Assembly (NCBI RefSeq): GCF_017316125.1
Contig: NZ_JAFLWA010000003.1
Coordinates: 62,001-126,000 of the forward strand
Reading direction: 5' to 3'
Length of the DNA stretch: 64,000 bases
From: Enterococcus sp. DIV0660C
GTDB lineage: Bacteria; Bacillota; Bacilli; Lactobacillales; Enterococcaceae
Shown in pieces: positions 51,389 to 60,315 of this stretch. The notes beneath the pieces are model-generated. The model worked only from the letters and a program-made list of their open reading frames with translations. It was not told the origin of the DNA and made no database searches. Position numbers and translations under genes: made by a program. Position 1 is the stretch's first letter. Each line of letters starts with the position of its first letter.

Positions 51389-52309
51389 GTGGAGGATGTA
51401 AAAAAAGTATTATTAACAAAATCGAAGCGTTCAAAAATGGAGCAACGTGGAAAATTTATTAGTTTTCTTTGTATCGCTTTAATTGTTTTAGTGGTATTAG
51501 CTATTTTTTATTTTGTTGCAAGTAAGGGGTTAGCAACTTTCTTTGTTGATAAGGTGAACGTGTTCGACTTTTTATTTGGTACGAGTTGGAACCCAAGTCA
51601 AGTTGGTCCAGATGGAAAACCGATGGTTGGGGCATTGCCAATGATCACCGGATCTTTTATCGTGACATTTTTATCTGCAATCATCGCAACACCATTTGCT
51701 ATTGGAGCAGCGGTTTTCATGACGGAAATTTCACCGAAAAATGGAACAAAAATTTTACAACCAGTGATTGAGCTGCTAGTTGGTATTCCATCAGTAGTTT
51801 ATGGGTTTATTGGTTTATCTGTGATTGTACCGTTTGTCCGTAACGTCTTTGGTGGTACAGGTTTCGGGATCTTGGCCGGAACATTTGTCTTGTTTGTTAT
51901 GATTTTGCCAACGGTCACAACGATGACTGTTGATGCGTTGAAGTCTGTGCCTAGACATTATCGAGAAGCGTCATTAGCTTTAGGCGCAACGAGATGGCAA
52001 ACTATTTATAAAGTGGTTCTTAGAGCAGCCGTACCTGGAATTTTGACAGCAGTTGTTTTCGGAATGGCACGTGCATTTGGAGAAGCATTGGCGATCCAAA
52101 TGGTTATCGGGAATGCAGCATTGATGCCAACTAGCCTAACAACACCTGCATCAACTTTGACTTCGATTTTAACAATGGGAATCGGAAACACGATCATGGG
52201 CACGATTGAAAATAATGTGTTATGGTCCTTAGCTTTGATCCTATTATTGATGTCATTATTCTTCAATATTATTATCCGTATGATTGGTAAGAAGGGAGCC
52301 TTAAAATAA
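51389..52309 (+). CDS. pstC: Phosphate ABC transporter permease PstC
   Basis: The first membrane subunit of the Pst transporter, 306 residues with six helices. The coupling loop EASLALGATRWQTIYKVVLR and VLFVMILPTVT are typical. I start at GTG 51389 because AGGGGGAG lies six bases before it; the ATG at 51359 has no ribosome site. pstA follows after one base. Confidence 0.92.
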   Translation: MEDVKKVLLTKSKRSKMEQRGKFISFLCIALIVLVVLAIFYFVASKGLATFFVDKVNVFDFLFGTSWNPSQVGPDGKPMVGALPMITGSFIVTFLSAIIATPFAIGAAVFMTEISPKNGTKILQPVIELLVGIPSVVYGFIGLSVIVPFVRNVFGGTGFGILAGTFVLFVMILPTVTTMTVDALKSVPRHYREASLALGATRWQTIYKVVLRAAVPGILTAVVFGMARAFGEALAIQMVIGNAALMPTSLTTPASTLTSILTMGIGNTIMGTIENNVLWSLALILLLMSLFFNIIIRMIGKKGALK

Positions 52310-52310
52310 G

Positions 52311-53195
52311 ATGAATGCAAAACGTTCCGATAAAATCGCAACTGGTATTTTATATGCCGTTTCTGGAATCATTGTTTTGATTTTGGCTGCTTTGTTACTG
52401 TACATTTTAGTACGTGGAATTCCTCATATCTCTTGGTCGTTCTTGACTGAACCTTCCAAGGCTTATCAAGAAGGTGGGGGTGTAGGAGTTCAATTATTCA
52501 ACTCCATCTATTTATTACTGATTACAATGATCATTAGTTTTCCCTTATCACTTGGTGCAGGTATCTATCTTTCTGAATATGCAAGTAAGAACTGGCTGAC
52601 AGATGTAGTCCGTACTTCTATTGAGATCTTGAGTTCATTACCATCTGTCGTTGTTGGTTTGTTTGGTTTCTTAGTCTTTGTTATTCAGTTTCAATATGGT
52701 TTCTCTATTTTGTCTGGTGCGTTAGCGTTGACTGTGTTTAATCTACCGCTTTTGACAAGAACGGTGGAAGAATCATTACAAGCTGTTCATTACACACAAC
52801 GAGAAGCAGGCTTAGCTTTAGGTTTATCACGTTGGGAAACAGTTTTAAAAGTTGTTGTTCCAGAAGCAACACCGGGGATTTTAACGGGGGTCATCTTGAG
52901 TTCTGGAAGAATCTTTGGTGAAGCGGCTGCCTTGATTTATACCGCAGGACAAAGTGCGCCAGCTCTTGACTTTAGTAACTGGAACCCATTGAGTGTTTCA
53001 AGTCCGATTAGTATCTTCCGCCAAGCGGAAACATTGGCTGTTCATATTTGGAAAATCAATACTGAAGGAACGATGCCAGATGGTGCTGCTGTATCAGCTG
53101 GAGCATCAGCCGTACTGATCATTGCCGTCTTGCTCTTCAACTTTGGCGCACGCGCGATTGGGAAACGGTTATACCGTAAAATGACTTCAGCCTAA
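52311..53195 (+). CDS. pstA: Phosphate ABC transporter permease PstA
   Basis: The second membrane subunit, 294 residues with six helices. The coupling loop is EAGLALGLSRWETVLKVVVP, and LPSVVVGLFGFLVFV and FNLPLLTRTVEESL are family features. The ATG lies one base after the pstC stop, with AAGGGAG upstream. Confidence 0.94.
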   Translation: MNAKRSDKIATGILYAVSGIIVLILAALLLYILVRGIPHISWSFLTEPSKAYQEGGGVGVQLFNSIYLLLITMIISFPLSLGAGIYLSEYASKNWLTDVVRTSIEILSSLPSVVVGLFGFLVFVIQFQYGFSILSGALALTVFNLPLLTRTVEESLQAVHYTQREAGLALGLSRWETVLKVVVPEATPGILTGVILSSGRIFGEAAALIYTAGQSAPALDFSNWNPLSVSSPISIFRQAETLAVHIWKINTEGTMPDGAAVSAGASAVLIIAVLLFNFGARAIGKRLYRKMTSA

Positions 53196-53210
53196 GGAGA
53201 AGAAGAAACT

Positions 53211-54017
53211 ATGAAAGAATACAATTTGAATGATACAAATATCATCACAATGCCTCCGGAAAAGAAAATTGCTTTACACACGGAAGATTTACATGTCTGG
53301 TACGGTGACAATGAAGCAATCAAAGGTGTTGATTTAGAATTTGAAAAAAATAAAATCACTGCCTTGATCGGTCCTTCTGGTTGTGGGAAGTCCACTTATT
53401 TACGTTCACTGAATCGAATGAATGATGGAATTGCAAATACAAAAATCACGGGAAAAATCATGTATAAGGATGTTGATGTCAATGCACCACAAGTCGATGT
53501 GTATGAAATGCGCAAACGAATCGGCATGGTATTCCAGCGTCCTAACCCATTCAGTAAATCAATTTATGAAAATATCACGTTTGCTTTGAAGCAACATGGC
53601 GAAAAAGATAAAAAGAAACTAGATGAAATTGTTGAAACTAGTTTGAAACAAGCCGCTTTGTGGGATCAGGTCAAAGATAACCTTGATAAAAGTGCATTAG
53701 CCTTATCAGGGGGGCAACAGCAACGTCTATGTATTGCCCGCGCAATTGCAATGAAACCAGATATTTTATTATTGGATGAACCAGCAAGTGCATTAGATCC
53801 TATTTCGACAGGTACTGTGGAAGAAACCCTAGTGAACTTGAAGGAAGACTTTACTATCATTATTGTCACGCACAATATGCAACAAGCTGCGCGTATCAGT
53901 GACTACACAGCATTCTTTTACTTAGGGAAAGTGATTGAATACGATCAAACGAAAAAGATATTTACTAGACCGAAAATTCAAGCAACCGAAGATTATGTGT
54001 CCGGTCATTTTGGTTAA
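53211..54017 (+). CDS. pstB1: Phosphate ABC transporter ATP-binding protein PstB (copy 1)
   Basis: A 268-residue Pst ATPase. Walker [10 protein letters not shown], signature [15 protein letters not shown], Walker B ILLLDEPASALDP, H-loop VTHNMQQ. An extra N-terminal stretch of about 18 residues is absent from copy 2. Two tandem pstB genes are usual in Lactobacillales. Confidence 0.95.
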   Translation: MKEYNLNDTNIITMPPEKKIALHTEDLHVWYGDNEAIKGVDLEFEKNKITALIGPSGCGKSTYLRSLNRMNDGIANTKITGKIMYKDVDVNAPQVDVYEMRKRIGMVFQRPNPFSKSIYENITFALKQHGEKDKKKLDEIVETSLKQAALWDQVKDNLDKSALALSGGQQQRLCIARAIAMKPDILLLDEPASALDPISTGTVEETLVNLKEDFTIIIVTHNMQQAARISDYTAFFYLGKVIEYDQTKKIFTRPKIQATEDYVSGHFG

Positions 54018-54032
54018 AACGGAGGCTTCACT

Positions 54033-54791
54033 ATGACAAAAGAAATTATTTCATCAAAAGATCTTCATTTATATTATGGTAAAAAAGAAGCTTTAAAAGG
54101 CATCGACTTAAGTATCAACCAAGGTGAGATTACTGCGATGATTGGACCTTCAGGTTGTGGAAAGTCCACTTACTTGCGTTCATTGAACCGAATGAATGAC
54201 TTGATTCCTGGTGTAACGATTACCGGTAGTGTGCTGTATAAAGGAAAAGATATCTACGGTCCTAAAACGGATACCGTTGAGCTAAGGAAAGAAATCGGTA
54301 TGGTATTCCAACAGCCTAATCCCTTTCCTTTTTCGATCTATGAGAACGTTATTTATGGGTTAAGACTAAAAGGCGAAAAAGATAAAAAAGTGTTGGATCA
54401 AGTAGTTGAAGAAAGTCTGAAAGCTGCCTCTGTTTGGGATGATGTGAAGGATAAACTGCATAAGAGCGCATTATCTTTATCTGGTGGGCAACAACAACGG
54501 GTATGTATCGCACGTGTGTTAGCAGTCAATCCAGAAATTATTTTATTAGATGAACCAACAAGCGCGCTTGACCCTGTTTCAACTGGAAAAATTGAAAGTA
54601 TGTTGTTAGAATTGAAAGAGAATTATACGATGATCATGGTTACACATAATATGTCACAAGCTTCTCGTATCTCAGATAAAACAGCTTTTTTCTTAGATGG
54701 CCATTTAATTGAATTCAATGATACAAAGAAAATTTTCATGAATCCAGAAAAACAAGAAACAGAAGATTACATCTCAGGACGATTCGGATAA
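54033..54791 (+). CDS. pstB2: Phosphate ABC transporter ATP-binding protein PstB (copy 2)
   Basis: A 252-residue second Pst ATPase. Walker [10 protein letters not shown], signature [15 protein letters not shown], Walker [14 protein letters not shown]-loop VTHNMSQ. Copies 1 and 2 share the block [10 protein letters not shown] and the C-terminal [11 protein letters not shown]-like end. They may form a heterodimer or give alternative transporters. SD ACGGAGG. Confidence 0.95.
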   Translation: MTKEIISSKDLHLYYGKKEALKGIDLSINQGEITAMIGPSGCGKSTYLRSLNRMNDLIPGVTITGSVLYKGKDIYGPKTDTVELRKEIGMVFQQPNPFPFSIYENVIYGLRLKGEKDKKVLDQVVEESLKAASVWDDVKDKLHKSALSLSGGQQQRVCIARVLAVNPEIILLDEPTSALDPVSTGKIESMLLELKENYTMIMVTHNMSQASRISDKTAFFLDGHLIEFNDTKKIFMNPEKQETEDYISGRFG

Positions 54792-54803
54792 GGGGGAAAT
54801 AAA

Positions 54804-55481
54804 ATGCTACGAACGCAATTTGAAGAGGAATTACTAAACCTTCATAATCAATTTTATGAAATGGGTATGATGGTCAGTAGTGCGGTGCATAAGTCTGTTC
54901 GCTCTTATGTGAAACATGACAAAGCCCTTGCACAAGAAGTAATCGAAAACGATACAAATATCAATGATATGGAAATTCGTTTAGAAAAGAAAAGTTTTGA
55001 AATGATTGCTTTACAACAACCAGTAACGACAGACTTGCGTATGATTATTACAGTTATGAAAGCAAGTTCTGATTTGGAAAGAATGGCGGATCACGCGGTA
55101 TCTGTTGCAAAATCAACGATTCGCGTCAAAGGACAAACGAGAATTCCAGAAATCGAAAAAGAAATTTCGGATATGTCGGACTATGTTAAGAAAATGGTTG
55201 ATAATGTATTGGTTGCCTATGTCAAAACGGACGAAAAAGACGCTCGAACAATTGCAAATATGGATCAACGTGTAAATGAATATTTCAATCGAATCTACAA
55301 TGCAACAATCAAAAATATGGAAGCTAATCCAGAAACAGTCATTAGTGGAACAGACTATTTAAATGTTGCGAGTTATTTGGAACGTATCGGTGACTATGTG
55401 ACCAATATTTGTGAGTGGATCGTTTACTTGGCGACGGGAAAGATTACGGAATTGAATACGACCCATGATGAGATTTTTTAA
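54804..55481 (+). CDS. phoU: Phosphate-signalling regulator PhoU
   Basis: A 225-residue all-helical protein with two three-helix PhoU repeats; the metal-binding motifs are ENDTNINDMEI and ERMADHAVSVAK in repeat 1 and ERIGDYVTNICE in repeat 2. It links Pst activity to the PhoR-PhoP system and limits phosphate uptake. It closes the pst operon. The stop codon is followed after 3 bases by a dispersed 3'-end repeat. Confidence 0.95.
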   Translation: MLRTQFEEELLNLHNQFYEMGMMVSSAVHKSVRSYVKHDKALAQEVIENDTNINDMEIRLEKKSFEMIALQQPVTTDLRMIITVMKASSDLERMADHAVSVAKSTIRVKGQTRIPEIEKEISDMSDYVKKMVDNVLVAYVKTDEKDARTIANMDQRVNEYFNRIYNATIKNMEANPETVISGTDYLNVASYLERIGDYVTNICEWIVYLATGKITELNTTHDEIF

Positions 55482-55599
55482 AAAGGTTGTGGCGCAAAAC
55501 GCTCAGCTCCAATAAATAAGTCTAAATTCCCAGAAATTGTTTCTCAAATTTTTGTGGAATTTAGACTTATTTTGTAGGAGTTGTTTTGGGAACACCGTG
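55482..55599 (+). repeat. 3'-end hairpin repeat, unit 1 (after phoU)
   Basis: The unit runs from GGTTGTGGCGC (55485) to GGGAACACCGTG (ends 55599). Inside, AATAAGTCTAAATTCC (55515-55530) pairs exactly with 55556-55571, extended by CAGCTCC/GGAGTTG. The ends match the unit at 63606-63718 on the other strand, while the stem sequence differs. Confidence 0.8.
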
Positions 55600-55632
55600 A
55601 AAAAGGTTGTGGCGCAAAGCGTGTAGCTCTGA
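55600..55632 (+). repeat. 3'-end repeat, unit 2 (left end only)
   Basis: AAAAAGGTTGTGGCGCAAA recurs 120 bp after the first copy, and similarity continues to AGCTC. No right end (GGGAACACCGTG) follows, so it is a partial or degenerate unit. Confidence 0.75.
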
Positions 55633-55694
55633 CAGGATAGTGCACAAGCACTTTAAAAAGTTAGAACGCAACAACAAAAAACAAACTCACCTTT

Positions 55695-55743
55695 AAGAGG
55701 CTAGGGGAAAACGCAATTCGTTTTCTCCTAGCCTCTTTTTTTA
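55695..55743 (+). terminator. pst-phoU operon terminator
   Basis: AAGAGGCTAGGGGAAAACG pairs with CGTTTTCTCCTAGCCTCTT over a 5-nt loop, then a T run. Confidence 0.93.
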
Positions 55744-55794
55744 GTATGATTAATGAGTAGATGAAATGACGGAAGATGGAGAAAAAGTTACATC

Positions 55795-55832
55795 TTAAGT
55801 CCTATGACATTTTCTTCAAATGAAGGCATAAT
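55795..55832 (+). promoter_or_regulatory. liaX promoter region
   Basis: ATGACA (55804-55809), 17 bp, CATAAT (55827-55832). Just upstream, AAGTC-CTAT-GACAT is a partial inverted repeat that could be the LiaR site; this is a guess from position. Confidence 0.4.
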
Positions 55833-55883
55833 ATGGATGTAAGGAAAAGTTGCAAACAATATTTGCTCAAGGAGGCAATTTCC

Positions 55884-57455
55884 ATGAAAGAAAGAGAACG
55901 TATTTTAGATTTAGTAAAAAAAGGAATCCTTTCGACAGAAGAAGGTTTAGATTTGTTAGAAAGTATGGCAACTGAAAAAGACGAAAAGTTAATTAAAAAA
56001 GAAGCAGACAAAGTAACTGCTAGTCATAAAGAAAAAGATCAAGTAAGTCAATTGATGGATGATTTAGAAAATGACGAAGAAGAAACGCTCGCTGATCCTG
56101 AAATCGATCCAAAGGAAAAAGAAAAACAAGACCAAGAAAACTTAGAAAAAATTCTTGATGAATTAGCAACAGAAGCAAACAAAGCATCTGCACACCTAGA
56201 TGAAGTGAATGCTGAACTACAAGAAAATCGACAAGCACGCAATGACAAACAGGAAGCATTGATGCAGTTGAACACGAAAGAAGAACTAGATGAGTTAACC
56301 CCAGAAGAACTTGAACAACGTCAAACATTGGAAAGTGAAATCCAAGAGTTAGAAGCAGAAGGCAACAAGCTGGTTGAACAACAATTGAAGCTTGAAGCAG
56401 AATTAAAAGATATTCGTAAAAATCAATGGTCAGAAACAAAAGATTCAATTGCTGAAAAGTTTGAATTACCAGATGATTGGAAAGAACAAGCAACGGACAC
56501 ATTGAACCAAGTTGGTGAAAAAATGTCTGAAGCGGGTAGCCAATTAGGCAAGTTCTTGAAGAAAACATTCCAAACCGTTTCTGATTCTGTGAACGACAAT
56601 ATGGAATGGAAAGACGTCAATTTACGTGTTCCTGGCATTGCGACAACAAAATTTGAACATGAATTTTACTATGAAGCACCAGAAGCAAGTATTATTGACA
56701 TCAAAGCAGCAAATGGGAACGTGATTTTGAAAACTTGGGATAGCGAAGATGTCAAAGTAGAAGCAAAAATCAAACTCTACGGAAAAATGACAGCTGAACC
56801 ATTTGATGCCTTTTTAGAAAGAAGTCAGATCGAAGTCAATGAAGACCATATTTCTTTCCAAATTCCGAATAAACGTGTACGAGCAGATCTTGTTTTCTAC
56901 TTGCCAACTCGTTTGTACGACCACGTAGCAATCAAGTTGCTTAACGGGAACATCACAATCAAAGGTCTAGAAACGAAAGACACGTATGCAAAATCAACGA
57001 ACGGAAATATCTTAATCAATGAGTTAACAGCAACTATGTTAGAAATTGAAGGAGTCAATGGCAATATTGACGTGAACCGCGGTCAAATTCTAGACTCAAT
57101 CATTGAAACAGTTAATGGAACAGTCACTATGGCAACAACTCCTGAAAATATTTCGGTATCATTAGTCAATGGAGATGTTCGCTTGACGTTAACAGAAGAT
57201 TCGCTAAGAAAAGTCGAAGCAAGCTCTGTCAATGGAAACGTGAAAGTAGCATTACCGGAAACACTGGGTGTCGAAGGGCATGCTAAAACAAGCTTAGGCA
57301 GTATCAATAGCCGCATGAGCGAGTATGACGTTGTTCGCGAAAAGAAAGAAAGAACCAATCAAATGTTACAATTCCGTCGTATTTCTGATACAGGAATTGC
57401 CCAAGTTCAGTTATCAACCACAACTGGTAATATCTTCTTGAAAGATGCTGAATAA
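55884..57455 (+). CDS. liaX: LiaX-like daptomycin-sensing protein (DUF4097)
   Basis: A 523-residue protein matching enterococcal LiaX. The N-terminal part (about 1-45) is a SHOCT-like helix pair (ILDLVKKGILSTEEGLDLLE), residues about 60-200 are a charged coiled coil, and about 255-523 form a DUF4097 beta-solenoid with the repeated TVNGTV / SVNGNV / STNGNI rungs. In E. faecalis LiaX is surface-exposed and released, binds daptomycin and antimicrobial peptides, and controls the LiaFSR response. No signal peptide is visible, as known for LiaX. ATG 55884 has AAGGAGG eight bases upstream. liaYZ follow. Confidence 0.88.
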   Translation: MKERERILDLVKKGILSTEEGLDLLESMATEKDEKLIKKEADKVTASHKEKDQVSQLMDDLENDEEETLADPEIDPKEKEKQDQENLEKILDELATEANKASAHLDEVNAELQENRQARNDKQEALMQLNTKEELDELTPEELEQRQTLESEIQELEAEGNKLVEQQLKLEAELKDIRKNQWSETKDSIAEKFELPDDWKEQATDTLNQVGEKMSEAGSQLGKFLKKTFQTVSDSVNDNMEWKDVNLRVPGIATTKFEHEFYYEAPEASIIDIKAANGNVILKTWDSEDVKVEAKIKLYGKMTAEPFDAFLERSQIEVNEDHISFQIPNKRVRADLVFYLPTRLYDHVAIKLLNGNITIKGLETKDTYAKSTNGNILINELTATMLEIEGVNGNIDVNRGQILDSIIETVNGTVTMATTPENISVSLVNGDVRLTLTEDSLRKVEASSVNGNVKVALPETLGVEGHAKTSLGSINSRMSEYDVVREKKERTNQMLQFRRISDTGIAQVQLSTTTGNIFLKDAE

Positions 57456-57492
57456 AGGATCAGTAAACAAAGAAACAGTTACAAGATGAACA

Positions 57493-57522
57493 AAGAATAG
57501 CCCAAAAAAAGTGGGCTATTCT
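57493..57522 (+). terminator. Hairpin after liaX
   Basis: AGAATAGCCCA and TGGGCTATTCT form an 11-bp stem with no T run. It may separate liaX from liaYZ levels. Confidence 0.6.
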
Positions 57523-57623
57523 GGATTGTTCATTCTTATCTGTATAGTCCAAAAAAAATCGTGGAGCAGACTTTTGTTTCCCAATATTTTCGATTAAAAT
57601 AGGTAGGACAGAGGTGAAATAGA

Positions 57624-57929
57624 ATGAAAAAAAAATTAACGAAATCAACTGATAATATTGTATTAACCGGTACACTTGCAGGAATTGCAGAGTTTCTTGG
57701 TATAGACCCAACCATTGTTCGTGTGGTGTATGTCTTTTTGAGTCTTGTAGCATTTGGCAGTCCAATTATTTTGTACATTTTACTAGCTATCATCATACCA
57801 TCTGGTAAATCTTCTCGTACAAACTATGGTCACAATAATGAATACTACCAAAAAAATAATTACCGTGAACAAACGAATAAACGTAAAGAAGCTGAAAAGA
57901 TCGATGATGATGATTGGAGTGACTTCTAA
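57624..57929 (+). CDS. liaY: LiaY-like PspC domain protein
   Basis: A 101-residue PspC-domain protein. The PspC core (about 1-60) reads KKKLTKSTDNIVLTGTLAGI (given in part), EFLGIDPTIVRVVYVF and a hydrophobic helix; the tail is polar and charged. In E. faecalis LiaY joins LiaZ and the cardiolipin synthase to remodel membrane lipid domains in daptomycin resistance. SD GAGGTGAAA. It shares one base with liaZ. Confidence 0.87.
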   Translation: MKKKLTKSTDNIVLTGTLAGIAEFLGIDPTIVRVVYVFLSLVAFGSPIILYILLAIIIPSGKSSRTNYGHNNEYYQKNNYREQTNKRKEAEKIDDDDWSDF

Positions 57930-58282
57930 TGTCTTATTTCCAACGAATCGTTGTGAATACTTTGACATTCATTTCACTAGCAGTCATTTTTCCCCAAATG
58001 ATTCATGTAAGTAGCATTTGGACAGCGGTGTTAGCCAGTTTTGTTTTATCAGTGTTGAACATGTTTGTTAAACCGATTTTAACAATCTTGTCTTTACCGC
58101 TGACCTTAGTTACGTTTGGTTTGTTTAGCTTTGTAGTGAACGCGGCAATTTTAAAATTGACTTCCTTCTTTGTCGGAGCAGCTAATTTTGGATTTGCATC
58201 ATTTGGTGCAGCATTTTTAGTAGCAATTGTTATGTCATTAGTAAATGTCGTTGTTAGTGAGCATAATTTAAATCGTCAGTAA
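57929..58282 (+). CDS. liaZ: LiaZ-like phage holin family protein (YvlD type)
   Basis: A 117-residue membrane protein of the Phage_holin_4_2 (YvlD) family with four hydrophobic helices; KPILTILSLPLTLVTFGLFS (about 46-65) is the signature. It is not a phage gene despite the family name. The ATG overlaps the liaY stop (TAATG), and the pair follows liaX, the known liaXYZ order. Confidence 0.88.
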   Translation: MSYFQRIVVNTLTFISLAVIFPQMIHVSSIWTAVLASFVLSVLNMFVKPILTILSLPLTLVTFGLFSFVVNAAILKLTSFFVGAANFGFASFGAAFLVAIVMSLVNVVVSEHNLNRQ

Positions 58283-58340
58283 CTATGAAAAGATAATGAC
58301 AAAAAAATCAGCATTTCTTTGTTTAACAAAAGAAAAATGG

Positions 58341-58385
58341 AGATTGCAGGGAAAGTTCAACAGACTTTTCTTGCAATCTTTTTTT
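58341..58385 (+). terminator. liaXYZ terminator
   Basis: AGATTGCAGGGAAAGT pairs with ACTTTTCTTGCAATCT (two G-U pairs), then seven T residues. Confidence 0.92.
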
Positions 58386-58487
58386 ATTTAAAAAAGAAAT
58401 AAAACGTTTTTTTTATTTGGTAGTAAGTTTGGGTAGACAATGATAAAATAAAAATGAACACCCTAATAGAAATGAGGTTGCATGGAT

Positions 58488-59423
58488 ATGGCAGAAGTAG
58501 TTAAAGTTAGCCAACTGGTTGAAAAATTATCTTTAGAAATCGTGACCGGCGATGAAAAAAGTTTAGAGCGTGTCATAGTCACAGGTGACATTTCACGTCC
58601 AGGCTTAGAATTGACCGGTTATTTTAGTTATTATTCACATGATCGGCTTCAGTTATTTGGAAGCAAAGAAATTAGTTTTGCAGAGCGCATGATTCCAGAG
58701 GAACGTTTGATGATCATGCGACGCTTATGCAGCGAAGATATGCCCGCGTTTATTATCTCCAGAGGTTTATCTGCACCAGAAGAAATGATTCAGGCTGCAA
58801 ATGAACATGGGATGGCTGTTTTGCGTTCACCAATTTCAACATCACGTTTGTTAGGAGAACTTTCTAGCTATTTAGACGGACGATTAGCACCACGAACAAG
58901 CGTCCATGGTGTTTTAGTGGATGTTTATGGATTAGGTGTCTTGATCCAAGGTGATAGTGGTATTGGTAAGAGTGAAACAGCGCTAGAGTTGATCAAGCGT
59001 GGTCACCGTTTGATTGCAGATGACCGAGTAGATGTTTATCAACAAGATGAACTGACCGTGATTGGTGAACCACCAAAAATTTTGGAGCATTTGATTGAGA
59101 TTCGTGGAATTGGGATCATCGATGTCATGAACTTGTTCGGTGCAAGTGCGGTACGAGGCTCGATGCAAGTGCAATTGGCAGTCTATTTAGAGGCTTGGGC
59201 GAAAGATAAAAAATATGATCGGTTAGGTTCGGAAGATACGTCGGTTGAAATTGCAGAAGTCGGCATCCCACAAATCAAAATCCCAGTGAAGACTGGACGA
59301 AATGTGGCGATCATCATTGAAGTTGCTGCGATGAATTTCCGTGCGAAAACAATGGGATTTGACGCAACAAAAACATTTGAAGAACGATTAAGTCGTTTAA
59401 TCGAAGAAAATTCAGGAAATTAA
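58488..59423 (+). CDS. hprK: HPr kinase/phosphorylase
   Basis: The bifunctional sensor that phosphorylates HPr at Ser46, leading to CcpA catabolite repression, and dephosphorylates it. About 311 residues: N-terminal domain (about 1-130), Walker [16 protein letters not shown], the catalytic LIADDRVDV, and [16 protein letters not shown], the HprK signature. The start is taken at the second ATG (58488), nine bases after GAGGT; 58482 is possible. It probably begins the hprK-lgt-gpsA-galU operon. Confidence 0.95.
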   Translation: MAEVVKVSQLVEKLSLEIVTGDEKSLERVIVTGDISRPGLELTGYFSYYSHDRLQLFGSKEISFAERMIPEERLMIMRRLCSEDMPAFIISRGLSAPEEMIQAANEHGMAVLRSPISTSRLLGELSSYLDGRLAPRTSVHGVLVDVYGLGVLIQGDSGIGKSETALELIKRGHRLIADDRVDVYQQDELTVIGEPPKILEHLIEIRGIGIIDVMNLFGASAVRGSMQVQLAVYLEAWAKDKKYDRLGSEDTSVEIAEVGIPQIKIPVKTGRNVAIIIEVAAMNFRAKTMGFDATKTFEERLSRLIEENSGN

Positions 59424-59441
59424 TAAATAAGGAGTGACAAA

Positions 59442-60275
59442 ATGCTCGCACAAATCAATCGAGTAGCGTTTGAGCTTGCCGGTATCCCTATTTATTGGTA
59501 TGCATTGATCATTGTTTCAGGGATCATTATTGCCATGTGGCTAAGCACAAGGGAAGCAGTCAGAGTCGGTATGAAAGCTGATGACGTGACGGATTTCATG
59601 CTATGGGGATTACCACTTTCAATCATCGGTGCTCGTTTATATTATATTCTTTTTGACTTACCGCAATATATTGCAGACCCAATCCAGATTTTTAATATTC
59701 GCTCGGGTGGGCTAGCAATTTATGGGGGACTGATTGCTGGTGGACTTACAATGTATTTCTTCACCAAGTATCACTTTATCTCGCCGTGGACTTTTCTGGA
59801 TATCGCAGCACCTAGCGTGTTGCTTGCACAAGCCATTGGACGGTGGGGAAATTTTATGAATCATGAAGCTTTTGGTCCAGAAACAACTCGTAGCTTTTTA
59901 GAAAGTCTACATTTACCACAGTTTATTATTGAAAATATGTACATTGATGGCGCGTTTCGTCAACCGACTTTTCTCTATGAATCTGTATGGAGTTTGCTAG
60001 GCGTCGTCTTGTTATTGGTATTAAGGAAACGACCACATCTGCTAAAAAAGGGAGAAGTTTTTCTTTTATATCTTATCTGGTACAGTTTCGGACGTTTCTT
60101 CATCGAAGGACTTCGAACAGATAGCTTATACTTCTTAGATGTCATTCGTATTTCTCAATTACTGTCAGCGGTACTATTTATTGGAACCATCGCCGTATTC
60201 ATTTTACGTCGTAAAAAAGATAAAAATCTAACAGATTATGATCGAAGTTTTGGTGAGAACCAATCAATTATTTAA
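59442..60275 (+). CDS. lgt: Prolipoprotein diacylglyceryl transferase
   Basis: An integral membrane enzyme that adds diacylglycerol to the lipobox Cys of lipoproteins such as PstS; 277 residues with about seven helices. The signature is GRWGNFMNHEAFG, and YSFGRFFIEGLRTD carries the essential Arg and Glu. SD AAGGAG. It follows hprK by 18 bp. Confidence 0.96.
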   Translation: MLAQINRVAFELAGIPIYWYALIIVSGIIIAMWLSTREAVRVGMKADDVTDFMLWGLPLSIIGARLYYILFDLPQYIADPIQIFNIRSGGLAIYGGLIAGGLTMYFFTKYHFISPWTFLDIAAPSVLLAQAIGRWGNFMNHEAFGPETTRSFLESLHLPQFIIENMYIDGAFRQPTFLYESVWSLLGVVLLLVLRKRPHLLKKGEVFLLYLIWYSFGRFFIEGLRTDSLYFLDVIRISQLLSAVLFIGTIAVFILRRKKDKNLTDYDRSFGENQSII

Positions 60276-60315
60276 ATGATCAAGCAAACAATGTTCCGTG
60301 CAAAGGAGTGATTAA

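Noticed and set aside
55482-55632. Tandem GGTTGTGGC repeats as a CRISPR array or MITE
   Set aside because: Only two units about 120 bp apart, no regular spacers or cas genes; the two ends are not inverted copies of each other and no target duplication is visible.
56020-56568. 182-residue leucine-rich ORF on the minus strand
   Set aside because: It lies wholly opposite the coiled-coil part of liaX; the Leu/Gln composition is a shadow of Glu/Lys codons.
57929-58282. Possible prophage holin
   Set aside because: The family name includes holin, but the gene is the YvlD-type LiaZ in a liaXYZ operon, with no phage genes around.
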